A stretch of 64,000 bases of DNA from Petaurus breviceps papuanus (taxonomy: Eukaryota > Chordata > Mammalia > Diprotodontia > Petauridae): the NCBI GenBank assembly GCA_028583685.1, contig JAMXIF010000031.1, positions 6,644,128-6,708,127 on the forward strand. Direction: 5' to 3'. The first letter of the stretch is position 1, and each line of letters starts with the position of its first letter. The notes beneath the pieces were generated by a model. That model was not told where the DNA came from. It worked only from the letters and a program-made list of their open reading frames with translations, and searched no databases. The translations under genes and the position numbers were made by a program. Shown piece after piece: positions 21,808 to 32,975 of the stretch.

Positions 21808-22190
21808 CTAAATGGCACTGTTGATAAGAATGCTAAAACTAAAGCCTGAGAGACTTGGGATTGAGTCGTGCCTTAGACGATGACTGTGTAACCCTGGGCA
21901 AGGCACCTTTAACCTCCATCAGCCTCAATTTTCTCATCTATAAAATGGGAGTAACCATAGCATTTCATTTTCAAGGCAGCTGTAATGATCCAAAGAGATA
22001 ACATATAAAGTGATTCACAGACTTTAACTATACTATATATCTATTAATAACTTTGCAGACATGCTATGTATTTTGCAGCTATATTATATATTTTGCACAT
22101 ATGCCACATATTTGCAAACTTTCAATATACTATGAAAATATGATATAAATTTAAACATGCTCTGTAAATTCTAGCTGTTGTTATTATTAT
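21808..22190 (+). mobile_element. MIR SINE with internal tandem expansion
   Basis: Sense: gcactgttgataagaatgct, gtgtaaccctgggcaaggca, tctcatctataaaatgggag, ctgtaatgatccaaagagat. Its 3' part (normally tttgcaaac followed by an attattattac end) is expanded by four 20-bp units at 22052-22131. Confidence 0.8.
22052..22131. repeat. Four-copy 20-bp tandem repeat
   Basis: Units start tttgcagac, tttgcagct, tttgcacat and tttgcaaac, each 20 bp. They are AT-rich and diverged from each other but keep the register. Confidence 0.8.
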
Positions 22191-22199
22191 TACTTGAAT

Positions 22200-22400
22200 T
22201 GGGCAGGAAAGAAACACATAAAAATGGGGAAAGAAGACATTAGAGTCCCAGGAAAATGGTATGAGCAAAGACATAGAAGTGGGAAAGTAGGAGTCATGTT
22301 TGAGAGACATTTGACCAATTTGAATGGAATATAAAGTCTCTGAATAGAGTGACATGGGCTTGGACTTTAAAGATGCCAGGTTATGGAAGATGTTGGATGC
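22200..22400 (-). mobile_element. L2 fragment, antisense
   Basis: Matches the reversed L2 interior: gaatagagtgacatgggctt and taaagatgccaggttatgga within the usual order of purine-rich segments. Confidence 0.55.
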
Positions 22401-22454
22401 TAGCCAAAGGAATTTTCACACTAGGAATCCCAATACACCAAGATGCCAAAGGGA

Positions 22455-22640
22455 GAGAGCCACAAGATTAGAGAATAATAAGTTTTGGTTTGGATGGAAT
22501 CTTATTGATTTTCTAATCCAGCCATTTCATTATATGGATGAGTAAAATGAGGCCCAGAAGTTGCCCAAGTTCACACAGGAGTTGGGATTCCTCCCCAGGA
22601 CCTCTAACTCCTAATCTAGTTCTTCCACTACACTCCAGTC
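22455..22640 (-). mobile_element. MIR variant SINE
   Basis: Antisense: gattttctaatccagccatt, atgagtaaaatgaggcccag, gttgcccaagttcacacag. Confidence 0.75.
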
Positions 22641-22699
22641 TGGCTCGCCATGATGCCAGCTGTCACTAGTCATAGAACGGAATGTCAATTTTATGTCTT

Positions 22700-23125
22700 C
22701 AGTTAGTAGGTCAACCCAAACCCACAAAGTCTTGGCAGCTTATGACCTGGCTCCTGTCTGGCACTTAAGAATCTGTATGAAATAGCTTCACCCTAACATG
22801 ACCACCATCAGCAACTTGAGGCTGCTCTATTCACTGTCCTCTGATTGCCCCTCGTTCTAGCCTTCCCACCATTGTGTTTTTCCTCCTTCCCTCCCCACCT
22901 ACTTGTTCTTCAAGGCCCATTTCAAGTCCATACAGGAAACTTTCCTGTATAACCCTGTGGCCCAGCCAAAACTATCCTCTTTCCTTTCTAACTTCTGATA
23001 GCACTTCTTGTGCTATGTGTTACCAGTGTTAGCATATGACTGCATTTATTTTGCTTAATTAGCTACAGCAGCATATCTGCCTTTATTGTTTTATGTATTA
23101 TGTGAACATGGCTGGTCCTGAGAAA
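22700..23125 (+). mobile_element. L2 3' UTR, sense
   Basis: cagcttatgacctggctcct, cttcaaggcccatttcaagt, ggaaactttcctgtataacc, agcacttcttgtgctatgtg. A classic L2 3' UTR order, truncated before the terminus. Confidence 0.75.
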
Positions 23126-23840
23126 GATTATAAACTAAATAAATTGTTAGGGAAGCCTCTGCTCCTTCCTTCCAGGTCTTTTTTCTTATTTCTTGGTGCT
23201 GTCTACTCTTCCTCCCCATGCCCTGACACCAAAAATATTTAGTCTCTGTTCCAACAAGGCCTTGTACCCTGCCAAAGTGATAAAGCTCAAGATTTAATCT
23301 CCCCAAATGTTTCATGTTCTTGGGATCTCTTGAAAATGGAAGAATCTTTTATAATGAAATTAATGAATCATTAAGAGTGATATTCCTTTCAGGTGGAAGA
23401 AACTTTCTGCCTTCCAAATGCCTTTTAAAACTTCTTATTCAAAAGGTGAACATTTGCAATTAGGCTATAAGACCTTCTTGCTCAGGGACAAATATCTGAC
23501 TTGTCACTCATCACCATCCTGGGCGCGTGTTCATCTGGTTGATCTGGATTTAATGAAATGTTCTGGAAAGGAAGGAAGTTTCTTGATTTTAGGTTCATGC
23601 CATACCAGTTGAGTGAGTGGTCAGTATTTCAGTGTCCTTGTAAACAGCTCTTCTAGTCAACCTCATATCCATTAAATATCTTCATTTGTGCCTGTCTCTG
23701 AAGGACTTTTGTCCATAAGCAAGAGGCTTTAAAAGCATGGCAAATCTCTGCTTCAGTGTTGAGTGGGCACCTGAATCTTCAAGGCCCTAGGAAACATGTA
23801 TTGGTATCCTTTCTGTAAATAGATGTCCTAAAAACCACTG
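23126..23840. other. Unassigned
   Basis: Nothing recognised. Confidence 0.3.
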
Positions 23841-23844
23841 AAAA

Positions 23845-23992
23845 GGTGACTGATAGAGCTGGATGGACCTTTTGGGGAATCTTAATTTTATAGAGGAAGA
23901 AACTGAGACCCAGGGACACAAAACTTGATTCCCTAACATCATCTATCCATTTAGTAAAAATGGCTCTGACCCCGCCAATCTAGTGCTGTCTA
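23845..23992 (-). mobile_element. MIR fragment
   Basis: Antisense: gaatcttaattttatagagg, aagaaactgagacccaggga. Confidence 0.65.
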
Positions 23993-24697
23993 CCCTGAAA
24001 TTAAATCGATGGTAGCAAATGAAATTTCCAGAATACACCATTTTAATCTAGCGTTTGGATCTATTTTTTCTTCTTCACCCCTAGCCCCCACTCAAGCTCC
24101 ACTGTCCCTAGAACATCTCATTCTTTCAGAGAGGTTTGCACCCTCCAACTCATTGCTTGTCTAATTTCTGCTCACGTTTGATTATCTCTTGATTATACTC
24201 CCTGACGAGGACCCACTCGTTCTTTAAATGGCTTCTCCACATCAGTGTGGCAATTGAGACTCTGGGGAGGAATGCGGAGTGTGGAGGGAATTGGTGAGAG
24301 TTTTGCTTGCACAAAATGAGGTTGCCAGATTGGGAGGGGAGGGAGAGAGGAAAGAAAGGAGGGAGGAAGAAAAAAAGACGTACCATATAAACATGCTTAA
24401 ACATATATGTACATATATTGTGTACATAGACATACATCTGCTTTGTGACTTGGAAACTCTTTTTTACTGGTTGAAGCAAATGGAGAGGAGGGGGACTACG
24501 AGAGGGGGTGCTTTGAGTAGAGTCTTCCCCATTTAAATGCCCCATTCATATTGGGGTGAATTAGAAGCAGGGTCTGCAACATAAGTAGATGTCTACGACT
24601 CTAGCTACAACATTGTCAGGGGTTTTAATTGTAGGTCTCCTAAGTAACATTTTGGCAAGAGATCCGCTGTCGTTCTCCCCTAATTAAGCTCCCTCAT
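23993..24697. other. Unassigned
   Basis: Nothing recognised. A GA-rich run near 24330-24370 produces a Lys/Glu-rich shadow frame. Confidence 0.3.
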
Positions 24698-24704
24698 TGT
24701 GCCC

Positions 24705-24965
24705 TGTGGACAGGAAGGTGGTAAAGTGGATAGAGCACCTGACCTGAAGTCAGGAAGATTCTTCTTCTTGAGTTCAAATCCAGCCTCAGATACTCACTAA
24801 CTGTGTGACCCTGGGCAAGTCACTTAACCCTGTTTTCATCAGTTTCCTCCCCTATAAAATGAGCTGGAGAAGGAAATGGCAAACCACTCCAGTATCTCTG
24901 CCAAGAAAACCCCAAATGCAGTCATGAAGAGTTGGACATGACCGAAACAACTGAACAGCAACAAC
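24705..24965 (+). mobile_element. Mar1-type SINE, full length with target-site duplication
   Basis: Head gtggtaaagtggatagagca, CORE ctgtgtgaccctgggcaagt, BovB-like tail gagctggagaaggaaatggc to gagttggacatgaccgaaac. Flanked by tgtgccc at 24698-24704 and 24966-24972, so the ends are set by the 7-bp duplication. Confidence 0.93.
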
Positions 24966-25199
24966 TGTGCCCCTTCCCCAAGATGAATAGGAAATACTTT
25001 GGAAACACCCACGTAATGTTGAGACTCCTTCAGCAGTTATTACCCTATTGTGTGATATGTTGCTAAATTCTACTGTGACCCACATCCATGTCAAGGGGCA
25101 GTTGGCGAAATGCTTGGTGACCCATGGAATCGCCTACAACTTACTAAAAATGACTTAGGACTCTGGGAAAGGGAAGCTCTGCCACTGGGGTAAATAAAG

Positions 25200-25442
25200 G
25201 AACATGCATTCATTCATCAGGCATCCACTTACTCAGTGCCAGGCGCTGGGCTTTATAAATGTGATCTCATTTGATCTTGTGAGGGAGGTTCTTTTATTAT
25301 TCCCCTCATTTTACAGTTAAGGCAACTGAGGCAAACAGGAGTGAAGTGACTTCCCCATGGTCAGTGAGTGTCTGAAATAAAATCTGAACTAAGATCTTCC
25401 TGATTCCAGGCCCAGCATTCTCTCCAACGGGCCGCTTACCTG
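25200..25442 (-). mobile_element. MIR SINE, near full length
   Basis: Antisense: cagtgccaggcgctgggctt, cccctcattttacagttaag, gaagtgacttccccatggtc, gatcttcctgattccaggcc. Confidence 0.85.
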
Positions 25443-25560
25443 ACCTTAGCCAGTCGTCTGACTTCAGACAAGTGACAGGCTCTCACCAGGTCTCGATTCT
25501 TCAGTCGTTAAATGGAAGATAATATGTGGCTTCACCTACCTCACAGGACTGTTTAAAAAA
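25443..25560 (+). mobile_element. MIR fragment
   Basis: Sense: ctgacttcagacaagtgaca, cgttaaatggaagataatat, cacctacctcacaggactg. Confidence 0.65.
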
Positions 25561-25565
25561 AAAAA

Positions 25566-25690
25566 CAATCAACAAGTATTTTTTAAGCATCTCCTATGTG
25601 CCAGGCACTGCACCACACACTGAGAATGCAAAAATAAACATGACATAGACCTTGTTCTCAAAGAGCTTGGAAAATTAGATGAGTTCTGAT
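25566..25690 (-). mobile_element. L2 3' end
   Basis: Antisense terminus: caatcaacaagtatttttta, tcctatgtgccaggcactgc, gaccttgttctcaaagagct. Confidence 0.85.
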
Positions 25691-25804
25691 GGAGAAATGG
25701 GGCTTTGATCAAGACAAAGAGTGCTATGCAAATGCAAAGGATTGATGGTGGGTTTTTCCTGCCCCTGCCCTGACCTTAGGAGTTCCCAAATTCAGCTCCC
25801 CTGA

Positions 25805-26340
25805 AGGGGAGGTAAATATGCAGTACAGTGGCTAGTGTTGGGCCTGGAATCAAGAAGACCTGAGTTCAAAGCCCAGCTCAGACTGTGTGACTGACTGTGT
25901 CAGTCAGTCAAACTCACCGAATGAGTCCTTGTTGACTGAACTCAGCTTCCTCATCTGTAAAATGGAAACATCTGTCTCCCAGGGTTGTTTTGAGGATCCA
26001 ATGGGAGAATATTTGTAAAGTATTTTGCAAACCTTAAAGCTTGTTGTTCAGTCATTTCATTCATGTCAGGCTCTCTGTGACCCTACCTGTGGTTTTCTTG
26101 GCAAAGATACTGGAATGTTTGCCATTTCCCCCTCTAGCTCATTTTACACATGAGAAAACTGAGGAAAACAGGGTTTAAGTGACTTGCCCAGGGTCACACA
26201 GCTAGTAAGTGTCTGAGACTGGATTTGAACTCAGGTTCTCCTGACTCCAAGGCCAGTACTCTACCCACTGGGACACCTAGCTGCCCATATATCAATTAGC
26301 TTAAAGCCTTTTCCACACTGTGCATTATATAAAGAGTTAG
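25805..26340 (+). mobile_element. MIR SINE split by a Mar1 SINE
   Basis: Left part 25805-26040: gcagtacagtggctagtgtt, agacctgagttcaaagccca, gggttgttttgaggatccaa, ttttgcaaaccttaaagc. A remnant of the 3' end continues at 26308-26340. A local duplication of gtgtgactgactgtgtcagt sits near 25885-25910. Confidence 0.8.
26041..26299 (-). mobile_element. Mar1-type SINE, antisense, with target-site duplication
   Basis: Reversed BovB-like tail (ttgttgttcagtcatttcat), CORE (gacttgcccagggtcacaca) and head (gggacacctagctgccc). Flanked by cttaaagc at 26033-26040 and 26300-26307. About 12 bp beyond the head belong to the insert or to older flank. Confidence 0.9.
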
Positions 26341-26429
26341 CTAGAGGGGGAACGGGAAGCTGGTGAGGAGGGAAGAGGAAGATTGGCAAAATATTTCTTT
26401 CTAGTCCTACTGAGGGAACTTCACAAAGA

Positions 26430-26615
26430 AAAGGCAACCATAGAATAATACATCTTAGAACTAGAAGGATCCTCTAAAGATCATCAAAAGACTGGTGTCT
26501 AGCCCATAGTCACCAACTGGGTACAGTAACATATTCTTAACATCCCCATTTTATGGATAACACAAATTAAGTCCATAGTCAAACAACTAAAAATAGTGTC
26601 AGAAATCCACTTGAC
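26430..26615 (-). mobile_element. Old MIR variant
   Basis: Antisense: catcttagaactagaaggat, ccccattttatggataacac. Confidence 0.6.
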
Positions 26616-26737
26616 CTTGTGGAGGGAGAGTAAGATGTCATTCTTCAACAAGAAACCTTGAAAGATCTAAGAAACAACTCCACCCTGCCCCCATAAAAGG
26701 ATTACCTTTAGACTCCTTGACACCTGCAAATTAATCA

Positions 26738-26945
26738 TTGATAATGATGATAGCTTATGTTTATAAGATGTTATAGCTTCAACCTAGACTGAGACTTTCA
26801 GGGTACCACTTTTATTTCCCCCATTTTACAGACTATCAAACTGACTGAAAGAGATAAAACCTTGCCTAGGTTCACACAGCTAGCAAGCAACAGAGATAGG
26901 CTTGAACCTGTCTTCCTAGCCCTGGACAAGGGCTCAGTGTTGGGG
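26738..26945 (-). mobile_element. MIR SINE
   Basis: Antisense: cccccattttacagactatc, gcctaggttcacacagctag, gcttgaacctgtcttcctag. Confidence 0.75.
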
Positions 26946-27218
26946 ATGGGGGTTGGAAGCAGAGGCTCCCACCTACTTTTTGGCAACTTGAACTATCTCA
27001 CATCTGTTTGTTTCCTGTATATTCAATCAACCAGCCAAGGTTTATTGATATAATGGAAACTGAGTGTGCACGGAAGTGGGGAGAGACTACTGTTGCCAGT
27101 CAGTCCCAGAGATTTCTGAACTCCTCAATGCCATCTTTTTTGCCACTTGTTATAGGTACCATTTTCTCCTAGCCCCATATAACATTCTTTCCTCCTTGTT
27201 TTCCCTAAGAACTTAACT
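26946..27218. other. Unassigned
   Basis: Nothing certain. tcaatcaaccagccaaggtt at 27024 may be the antisense end of an L2. Confidence 0.3.
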
Positions 27219-27899
27219 TGTAGCAGAAAATAATTTAGACCCTGGAGAGAATAAACCTTTTCTGCTTATACATCTAAAGACCAACATACTTTTACCAGGC
27301 TCAGTTACTAGCACCTTATTTAATTAGCTATGTCACAGTTGTGGCACCAGTGCAACATTCACAGCACTAATAGCAACTGTAAGTATGCCAGCATAGTTCT
27401 CAATTGCAAAATATAATAGATGTTCCATATAGAAGACAGAAGCAAAACATTTATCCAGACACCAGAAAGTCAAATCCCAACACCAGGTAACCAAATCCAT
27501 CATAGCAACAAAGAAGTTAATACATTATAGCACAGTAGAGAGTCACACCATCCTTTAACCTTCCCACAAACACTCACAAGCTTAGCTGTCACAGCAAGGG
27601 GCAAACACTCACAAGCCTAGCTGTCTCCTTGGGTGCTTCCTCTCTTCCTTCCACCTCTAACTGCTCTGACTCCCAGCTTCCTGTGGGCTCTGCTCCACCC
27701 TTCAGCAAGCTGCTCCCACCACAGTTTCCATGTGATTACATTCTACCCATTAGTGGTCAAGGAAGATCTTCAAATCCCCATCACCATTACAACTGGTGAC
27801 AACCTCCTCTCATTGGCAATACCTTTACATTTGTTCAAGCCTTCACAAGTACATAACCAGGAGTGATATCAGCCCCAACCTCTGTATGTTTACATGTCA
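27219..27899. mobile_element. LTR-like fossil (endogenous retrovirus kin), unresolved
   Basis: A 680-bp block unlike the SINE/LINE background. It has an AATAAA signal near 27250 beside ctgcttata, a CCAAT-like box in reverse near 27813, candidate TG...CA ends and an internal direct repeat at 27568-27621. No coding parts and no convincing target-site duplication. Old solo-LTR-type fossil; family and orientation uncertain. Confidence 0.35.
27571..27625. repeat. Direct repeat, two copies
   Basis: caaacactcacaagc followed by tagctgtc occurs twice about 35 bp apart with one base difference. Confidence 0.8.
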
Positions 27900-28009
27900 G
27901 ATCAAGGCAAAAAGTTTCATTTAAACAAATAATTAGCTTTGAGAATAGGTATAGAAAACCAAACACAATTAATGAATTTAGTCATAGTTTGTCCCTGACG
28001 TGGGAGGCA

Positions 28010-28320
28010 ACCTGGTAGGTACAAGTACCTCTGGCCTGTACTGGCAAGTCAATGAACCTCTCAGTGCTCTGGGGGACTCTTTAAGACCTACCTTGGTAGA
28101 GAGAGCATTTCCCCATCCACGTGTGCCCAAGACCAGTGAAATTACAGAACCAGTCCTATCACTATGTAAATGTCAGCTATTATTTTTCTCATTGATATAA
28201 GGACTCTCTCTAAGGTCAAAGATTGCAACTAGACCACGGCTCCTCATCTTTGGTCAAGAAAGTTTTCTCACCCATGAGTTCCCTATACTGATGAAATTAA
28301 ATGTCTCCTCTGACTCTCCC
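28010..28320 (+). mobile_element. MIR variant fragments (two)
   Basis: 28010-28165 (tactggcaagtcaatgaacc, tctcagtgctctgggggact) and 28190-28320 (cccatgagttccctatactg, atgaaattaaatgtctcc) both match the marsupial MIR variant body. The second may duplicate the 3' half. Confidence 0.65.
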
Positions 28321-28399
28321 TTGTCCTTCAAGTCACCTTGCTGCCCCTATAACATATTAGTAGAGAGAAAACCTGACATTTAGGTGAAATATTCCAGAC

Positions 28400-28896
28400 C
28401 AGTGGTTTCAAAGTGTGCTCCGCAGAGTCCTGGGAGTCTCTGAGACCCTTTCATGGGGGCAATGAGGTCGAAGCTCTGTTTTCAATAATCCTAAAATATT
28501 ACCTATTGAAATCATCTTTCCTTTTCCAACTACATATCTGTGTGAAACCAGATGTTTGTATTATACTTCAACCAAAGCAACATATCTGAACACATTGAAT
28601 GTAGAAGCAAACATAAGACTCTAGCCATCTTCCGTTAAGCAGATGCTGACGAGATTTGCACAACAATGCCACTCTTCTCAGTAAGTGCTTTGTTTTGGAA
28701 AATAGTTATTTTTTCATAAAAAGCATGTTATCTATATTAACATGCAGTAGACTGTATTTTTATTTTAGATAAATTCATAAATATTCTTCAAATGAGTTTT
28801 ATTTCCAAATGTGGTAAATACAGATAGATATAACCCACATAAACAAAAGATCTTTGGGGACCTGATTAATGAGCATTAGGAGTTTGAGGACTATTG
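28400..28896 (+). mobile_element. hAT-type DNA transposon, near complete
   Basis: Left end cagtggtttcaaagtgtgct and right end (reverse complement caatagtcctcaaactcc) form an imperfect terminal inverted repeat CA.T.GT..TCAAA. The interior matches an ancient mammal-wide hAT (caatgccactcttctcagta, gatagatataacccacataa). About 497 bp, non-autonomous, with an imperfect 8-bp flank match (5 of 8). Confidence 0.75.
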
Positions 28897-28959
28897 TTTG
28901 AGGCATGTCTGCCTGTGCATTTTCATATTGAAAAATAATAATAACTGTGTAAAAATAAA

Positions 28960-29155
28960 ATGTTTAGAAAGCATTTTCGACATAAGAATCATTAAAATAG
29001 TTAAAACAGGCATTATTATCCCCATTTCACAGGCAAAGAAAGTAATAGAGAGAATTTTCCTGACTTGCCTGGGCTTCCCTATTTTGTAAGTGTTTGAGCC
29101 TGATCATGCATCCAGGTGTTCAGGCTCTCTAGAATCAGAGTTCTTCCACCATTCA
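28960..29155 (-). mobile_element. MIR SINE
   Basis: Antisense: tattatccccatttcacagg, cctgacttgcctgggcttcc. Confidence 0.65.
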
Positions 29156-29960
29156 GTAATTCTGTTGCTATTTCAGAGAAGGAAAATGGTGTTATGTCTA
29201 GGTGGCTCAGCTTGCCCACACCGAAATAATCTAGTATATGACTTTCTAACGGCAGGCTCCTGTTAGATAAGCAGTTGCTTTTATATGATGTATCAGTGAC
29301 AATCTGGTTGGTTTGTCTGTTTTCCCATCTCAGAAGACTTTGTGTTTTCCTCTATATAGACTTTCTATTCTCCAAATCCTTTTTTAAATTAGCTATATCA
29401 TTGACACCTCCTACTGACAAACTCCTTTAAGTTTCCTGGCATAATATAAGACGTGGCCTTTTAAGTTATACTCTAATAATGGCTTTTTATAAAGTTGAGT
29501 AAAAAGCAGCCTTTTATGTCTGAAACCTCAAATAATGACTGAGGTGAGAATCCTCAGTAATAAAATCCACAGGTAAAAGCTTATTGGAATCAGGTCACCA
29601 CAGCCCAAGTGAAGGCAAGGTATCATCAATTATGTAGGTGATTCTGGCCAAAAGGTTAGGTTTGAATGGTACACACTGTAAAAGAAGATCATTAGAAAAT
29701 ACCTTTTAGAATAACTGTTATTTCTTTGGGATGCCAGTCATTCAAAAGGGTCTTAATGAGTACCCCTTGCATACAGTGCTTTGATGTAATAGGAAACAAA
29801 CCATACTGGGATCCCTTCTTGACCTAGGTGACCATTCCCAGGTCTTGTGTCCCTGACCAGTCATGGGACTTTGGACAAGTCCATTAAACTCTCCAATTTA
29901 ACCAGCACATCCATAAACTGTGTTTTAAAAAAGTCATAACTTTTCCTTTTCCCACACTCT
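29156..29960. other. Mostly unassigned
   Basis: A weak sense MIR core may lie at 29855-29940 (ggactttggacaagtccatt). The rest shows nothing recognised. Confidence 0.35.
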
Positions 29961-29964
29961 CTAT

Positions 29965-30402
29965 CATTTAGTCAATCAACAAGCATTTACTAAGCACTTA
30001 CTATGAAAATGCTAGGCATGGCACTAAATGCTTAAGATGCAAAAAATAAGTAAAAAAACAATCCATGTTCTCAAGAAGTGTGAAGTAAAATGGGGGAGAC
30101 AGCATGCAGACAACTGTGTAGGAGCAAGATATGCACAGGATAAATTCGAGATAATCAAAGAGGGAAGAGAGTAGTATTAGGCTTCTTGTAAAAGGTGGGA
30201 TTTTAGGTTAGACTTAAGGAAACCAGGAAAGCCGGGAGATGGAGACAGGAAAAAGAACTCCAGGCATAGGGGGATGACTAGTAAAAATGCCTAGAGTTAG
30301 AGGATAGAGTGTTTGGTGTGGGGAACAGCAAGGAGACCAGTGTCACTGGATCACAGAGGATGTAAAAGGGAATAGAAAGGGGTTATGAAGGGCTTGAAAA
30401 TA
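29965..30402 (-). mobile_element. L2 3' region, antisense
   Basis: agtcaatcaacaagcattta, cttactatgaaaatgctagg, gtaaaatgggggagacagca, gataaattcgagataatcaa, gaactccaggcataggggga. Long ordered 3' UTR copy. Confidence 0.8.
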
Positions 30403-30404
30403 AA

Positions 30405-30655
30405 TACTCAGTAATCATTCCACATTTATTAGGTGCCTACTATGTTCCAAGCCCTGTGCTAAGCAGTGGAAATACAAAAAGAAGCGAAAGATAGTCCCTA
30501 CCCTCAAGGCAGCTCATGGGGGCGTCTAATGGGAGAGGCAACCAGAAAAAGAATATGTACAAGCAAGTGAAATACAGGATAAATAGGAAATAATTATTAG
30601 AGGGAAGGCAGTAGAATCAGGAGGGGTTGGGAAAGGCTATCTGTGGAAAAGGGGA
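30405..30655 (-). mobile_element. L2 3' region, antisense, second copy
   Basis: Begins again at the terminus (acatttattaggtgcctact, ccaagccctgtgctaagcag), then ggataaataggaaataatta and ggaggggttgggaaaggcta, and stops where the GGAA repeat begins. Confidence 0.85.
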
Positions 30656-30783
30656 AGGAAGGAAGGAAGAAGGGAGGGAGGAAGGAAGGAAGGAAGGAAA
30701 GAAGGAAGGAAGGAAGGAAAGGAAAGAAGGAAGGAAGGAAGGAAGGAAGGAAGGAAGGAAGGAAGGAAAAGAAAGAAAGAAAA
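30656..30783. repeat. (GGAA)n microsatellite
   Basis: GGAA/GAAA units, imperfect, fully assembled here. Same strand and motif as the tract at 2683-2880. Confidence 0.95.
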
Positions 30784-30857
30784 TTATTAGTTACATTTTT
30801 TTCCAAGTTAGAAAAATGGGAAACGATTCCAAGTTTTCTTCCATTTGACTTTTCATG

Positions 30858-31082
30858 CTTTGGCTCATGGGATCACAGATCTAGAGTTGGAAGCTACCTT
30901 AGAAGTCATCTGATCCAACCAAACCCCACTCTAACCCCATTTTGCAGATGAAGAAAACCAAGGCACAGTAGTCAAGTGACTTGCCCGAGCTCACAGAGGT
31001 ATTTAGTGGCAGATGTGGGTTTTGCACTTGGGTTCTGTAACTAAGTTCTTATGTTCTTTCTACTGTACCATACTACCTCTGC
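30858..31082 (-). mobile_element. MIR variant SINE
   Basis: Antisense: gatctagagttggaagctac, cattttgcagatgaagaaaa, gacttgcccgagctcacaga. Confidence 0.8.
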
Positions 31083-32400
31083 ATGTGTAGCTTCATGTTT
31101 TTTATGCAGTTGGCCAGATTGACCCTTGGAGCCCTGTCAGTTTTGCAGTAGTCAGATTTCATAAGTAGGGAGATATATGAAATTTGTTCCTTTGAAATAC
31201 TATGATAAAACACAAAGAAAGCCTGCCCAACTTCTTCCATGGGCTGACACTATGCTAACATATCTTTCTGTCTATTTAAAAGAAAATATGACAATGTTAA
31301 ATAGCAAATAGCCCTAAATATATCATTCCTCCACAACTCCAATATGTCTTTTCTGCTAGGGTAGGGGTAGACAAAGGAAAGAAATGTCCTCAGGTTTTCC
31401 CAACTTAGTTATTTTTCCAAGAATGGCAAAATGTTGTTTTATGTTCCAAGGTGAGAGTTCAGGCAATTAAATTTGTCTAAAGAAATAGATTTTTTCCCTA
31501 CAAAACTCTGCTTTTGTATGTAAGACTCCACTTGGTATGCCACATTCAAGCAAACTGCCTCATTAAGTTGTAGATTCTGGAGAAAATGTTTGCCGAATAA
31601 AGACATCCGTAATTAATGCTAAAATGTCAAGAATTCGTTTGCTTGGTCCCTTTTCCCCCCTTACTTTCTTACACTTAATTATCTCTTTAATTAGCTGCTA
31701 ATATAAGAAAAAGAAGGAAAAAAACCCAATCACTACAGAGAGAACAGTGTGTTAAAGAACCATCGCTTAGGAAAATCACTAAAGCTAGCCCAGCTTTGTT
31801 TGGCCTGAGCATCTAGGATCTAGAAATGTCAATTATTTATTCATTACTGCTATGACTGAAACAGTCTTCTCAGTGAACTCTTAGATCTTTGACTTCAGTT
31901 CAAATAAAATATACCTTGAAAGTAACAAGCAAAACGTCATCTGTGATCCTGCAGAACTGCCCATCAGGCAAAGGTTCCAGCCCTCTTTCCAAGGTTGCTA
32001 TGGAAGACTTAATCAGCATCAAGATATAGGCCCAGGGTCAAGATGAGGAAAGCACAGCTAAATCAATGGGGGGTCTTGAGAACTGAACTTAGGCCACCAA
32101 CCTGGCTTCAGAAGCATGGAGATTAGCATGATCTGCAGCAAATTGAATACAGTAGCATCATCAGGAACTCAGGAAGTTTGATTCACATTACCAGTGCTGA
32201 ACACTGGCAGTCAAGAGAAGGAGCAGACTCATTTGAGAGCAGGGATAGTTGATGTTTTGTCTTGGAGAGCTAAGCAAAAAAAAATAGGTGTTTGTATGTC
32301 CTTATTTGTTGAGTGATTGATGTGATGATTGATCTGGATAGAGCCAGAGAAGCTTAGCAGAAAAAGAGAATTCTTGCAAATAAGCTTGGCCTAGAGTTAG
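31083..32400. other. Repeat-poor intronic block
   Basis: 1.3 kb without recognised transposons. Around 31550-31720 it is AT-rich with TAATTA cores (gtaattaatgct, acacttaattatctcttta). Candidate non-coding regulatory DNA; no coding evidence. Confidence 0.4.
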
Positions 32401-32401
32401 G

Positions 32402-32642
32402 AAGCTCAGTCTTTTTTCGTCCTGTCTGACTCTGTGACCCTCTTTGGAGTTTTCTTGGCAAAGATTCCAGAGTGCTTTGCCATTTCCTTCTCCAGTTAAT
32501 TTTAGATGAGAAAACTGAGGCAAAGAGGGTGAGGTGACTTGCTCAGGGTCACACAGCTAGAAATTGTCTGAGGCTGGATTTGAATTCAGGTCTTACTGAC
32601 TCCAGACCTAGCATTCTATCCACTGTGCCACCTAGCTGCCCC
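32402..32642 (-). mobile_element. Mar1-type SINE, antisense
   Basis: Reversed tail (gtctgactctgtgaccctct, tttgccatttccttctccag), CORE (gagggtgaggtgacttgctc) and head (gtgccacctagctgcccct). Confidence 0.9.
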
Positions 32643-32975
32643 TGGAAACCATCTTACATGATACAAACAGAAGCGACTATCTTCCTATATCTGTTCTCTC
32701 AGATACAGAATCATTGATCTTAATCTGAAGCCTCATTTCTGGATGGTATTAGAATTCCACAGTAACAGGTTAGTCTCTTCTTGCTGTTGATATAAAGATG
32801 TTGAACATCTCAAGCCCTCAGTGCCCAAAGTGCTTTAAAAGGTCCTAGTTCATTTCTCTTAAACCTACCAAACAAAAACCCTGAACCTGGGAGAATAAGA
32901 AGGTTCTAGGTCTGTGATGTGCTAGTATGCATCTGATTATCTCCTTTTCTTGATTTGTCTCAAGAAGAAAGCAGG

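Noticed and set aside
24711-24790. tRNA gene-like sequence
   Set aside because: A and B box-like strings come from the tRNA-derived heads of SINEs. No complete cloverleaf was seen here or in the other SINE heads.
2683-30783. CRISPR-like arrays
   Set aside because: Tandem tracts are microsatellites without unique spacers, in a vertebrate genome.
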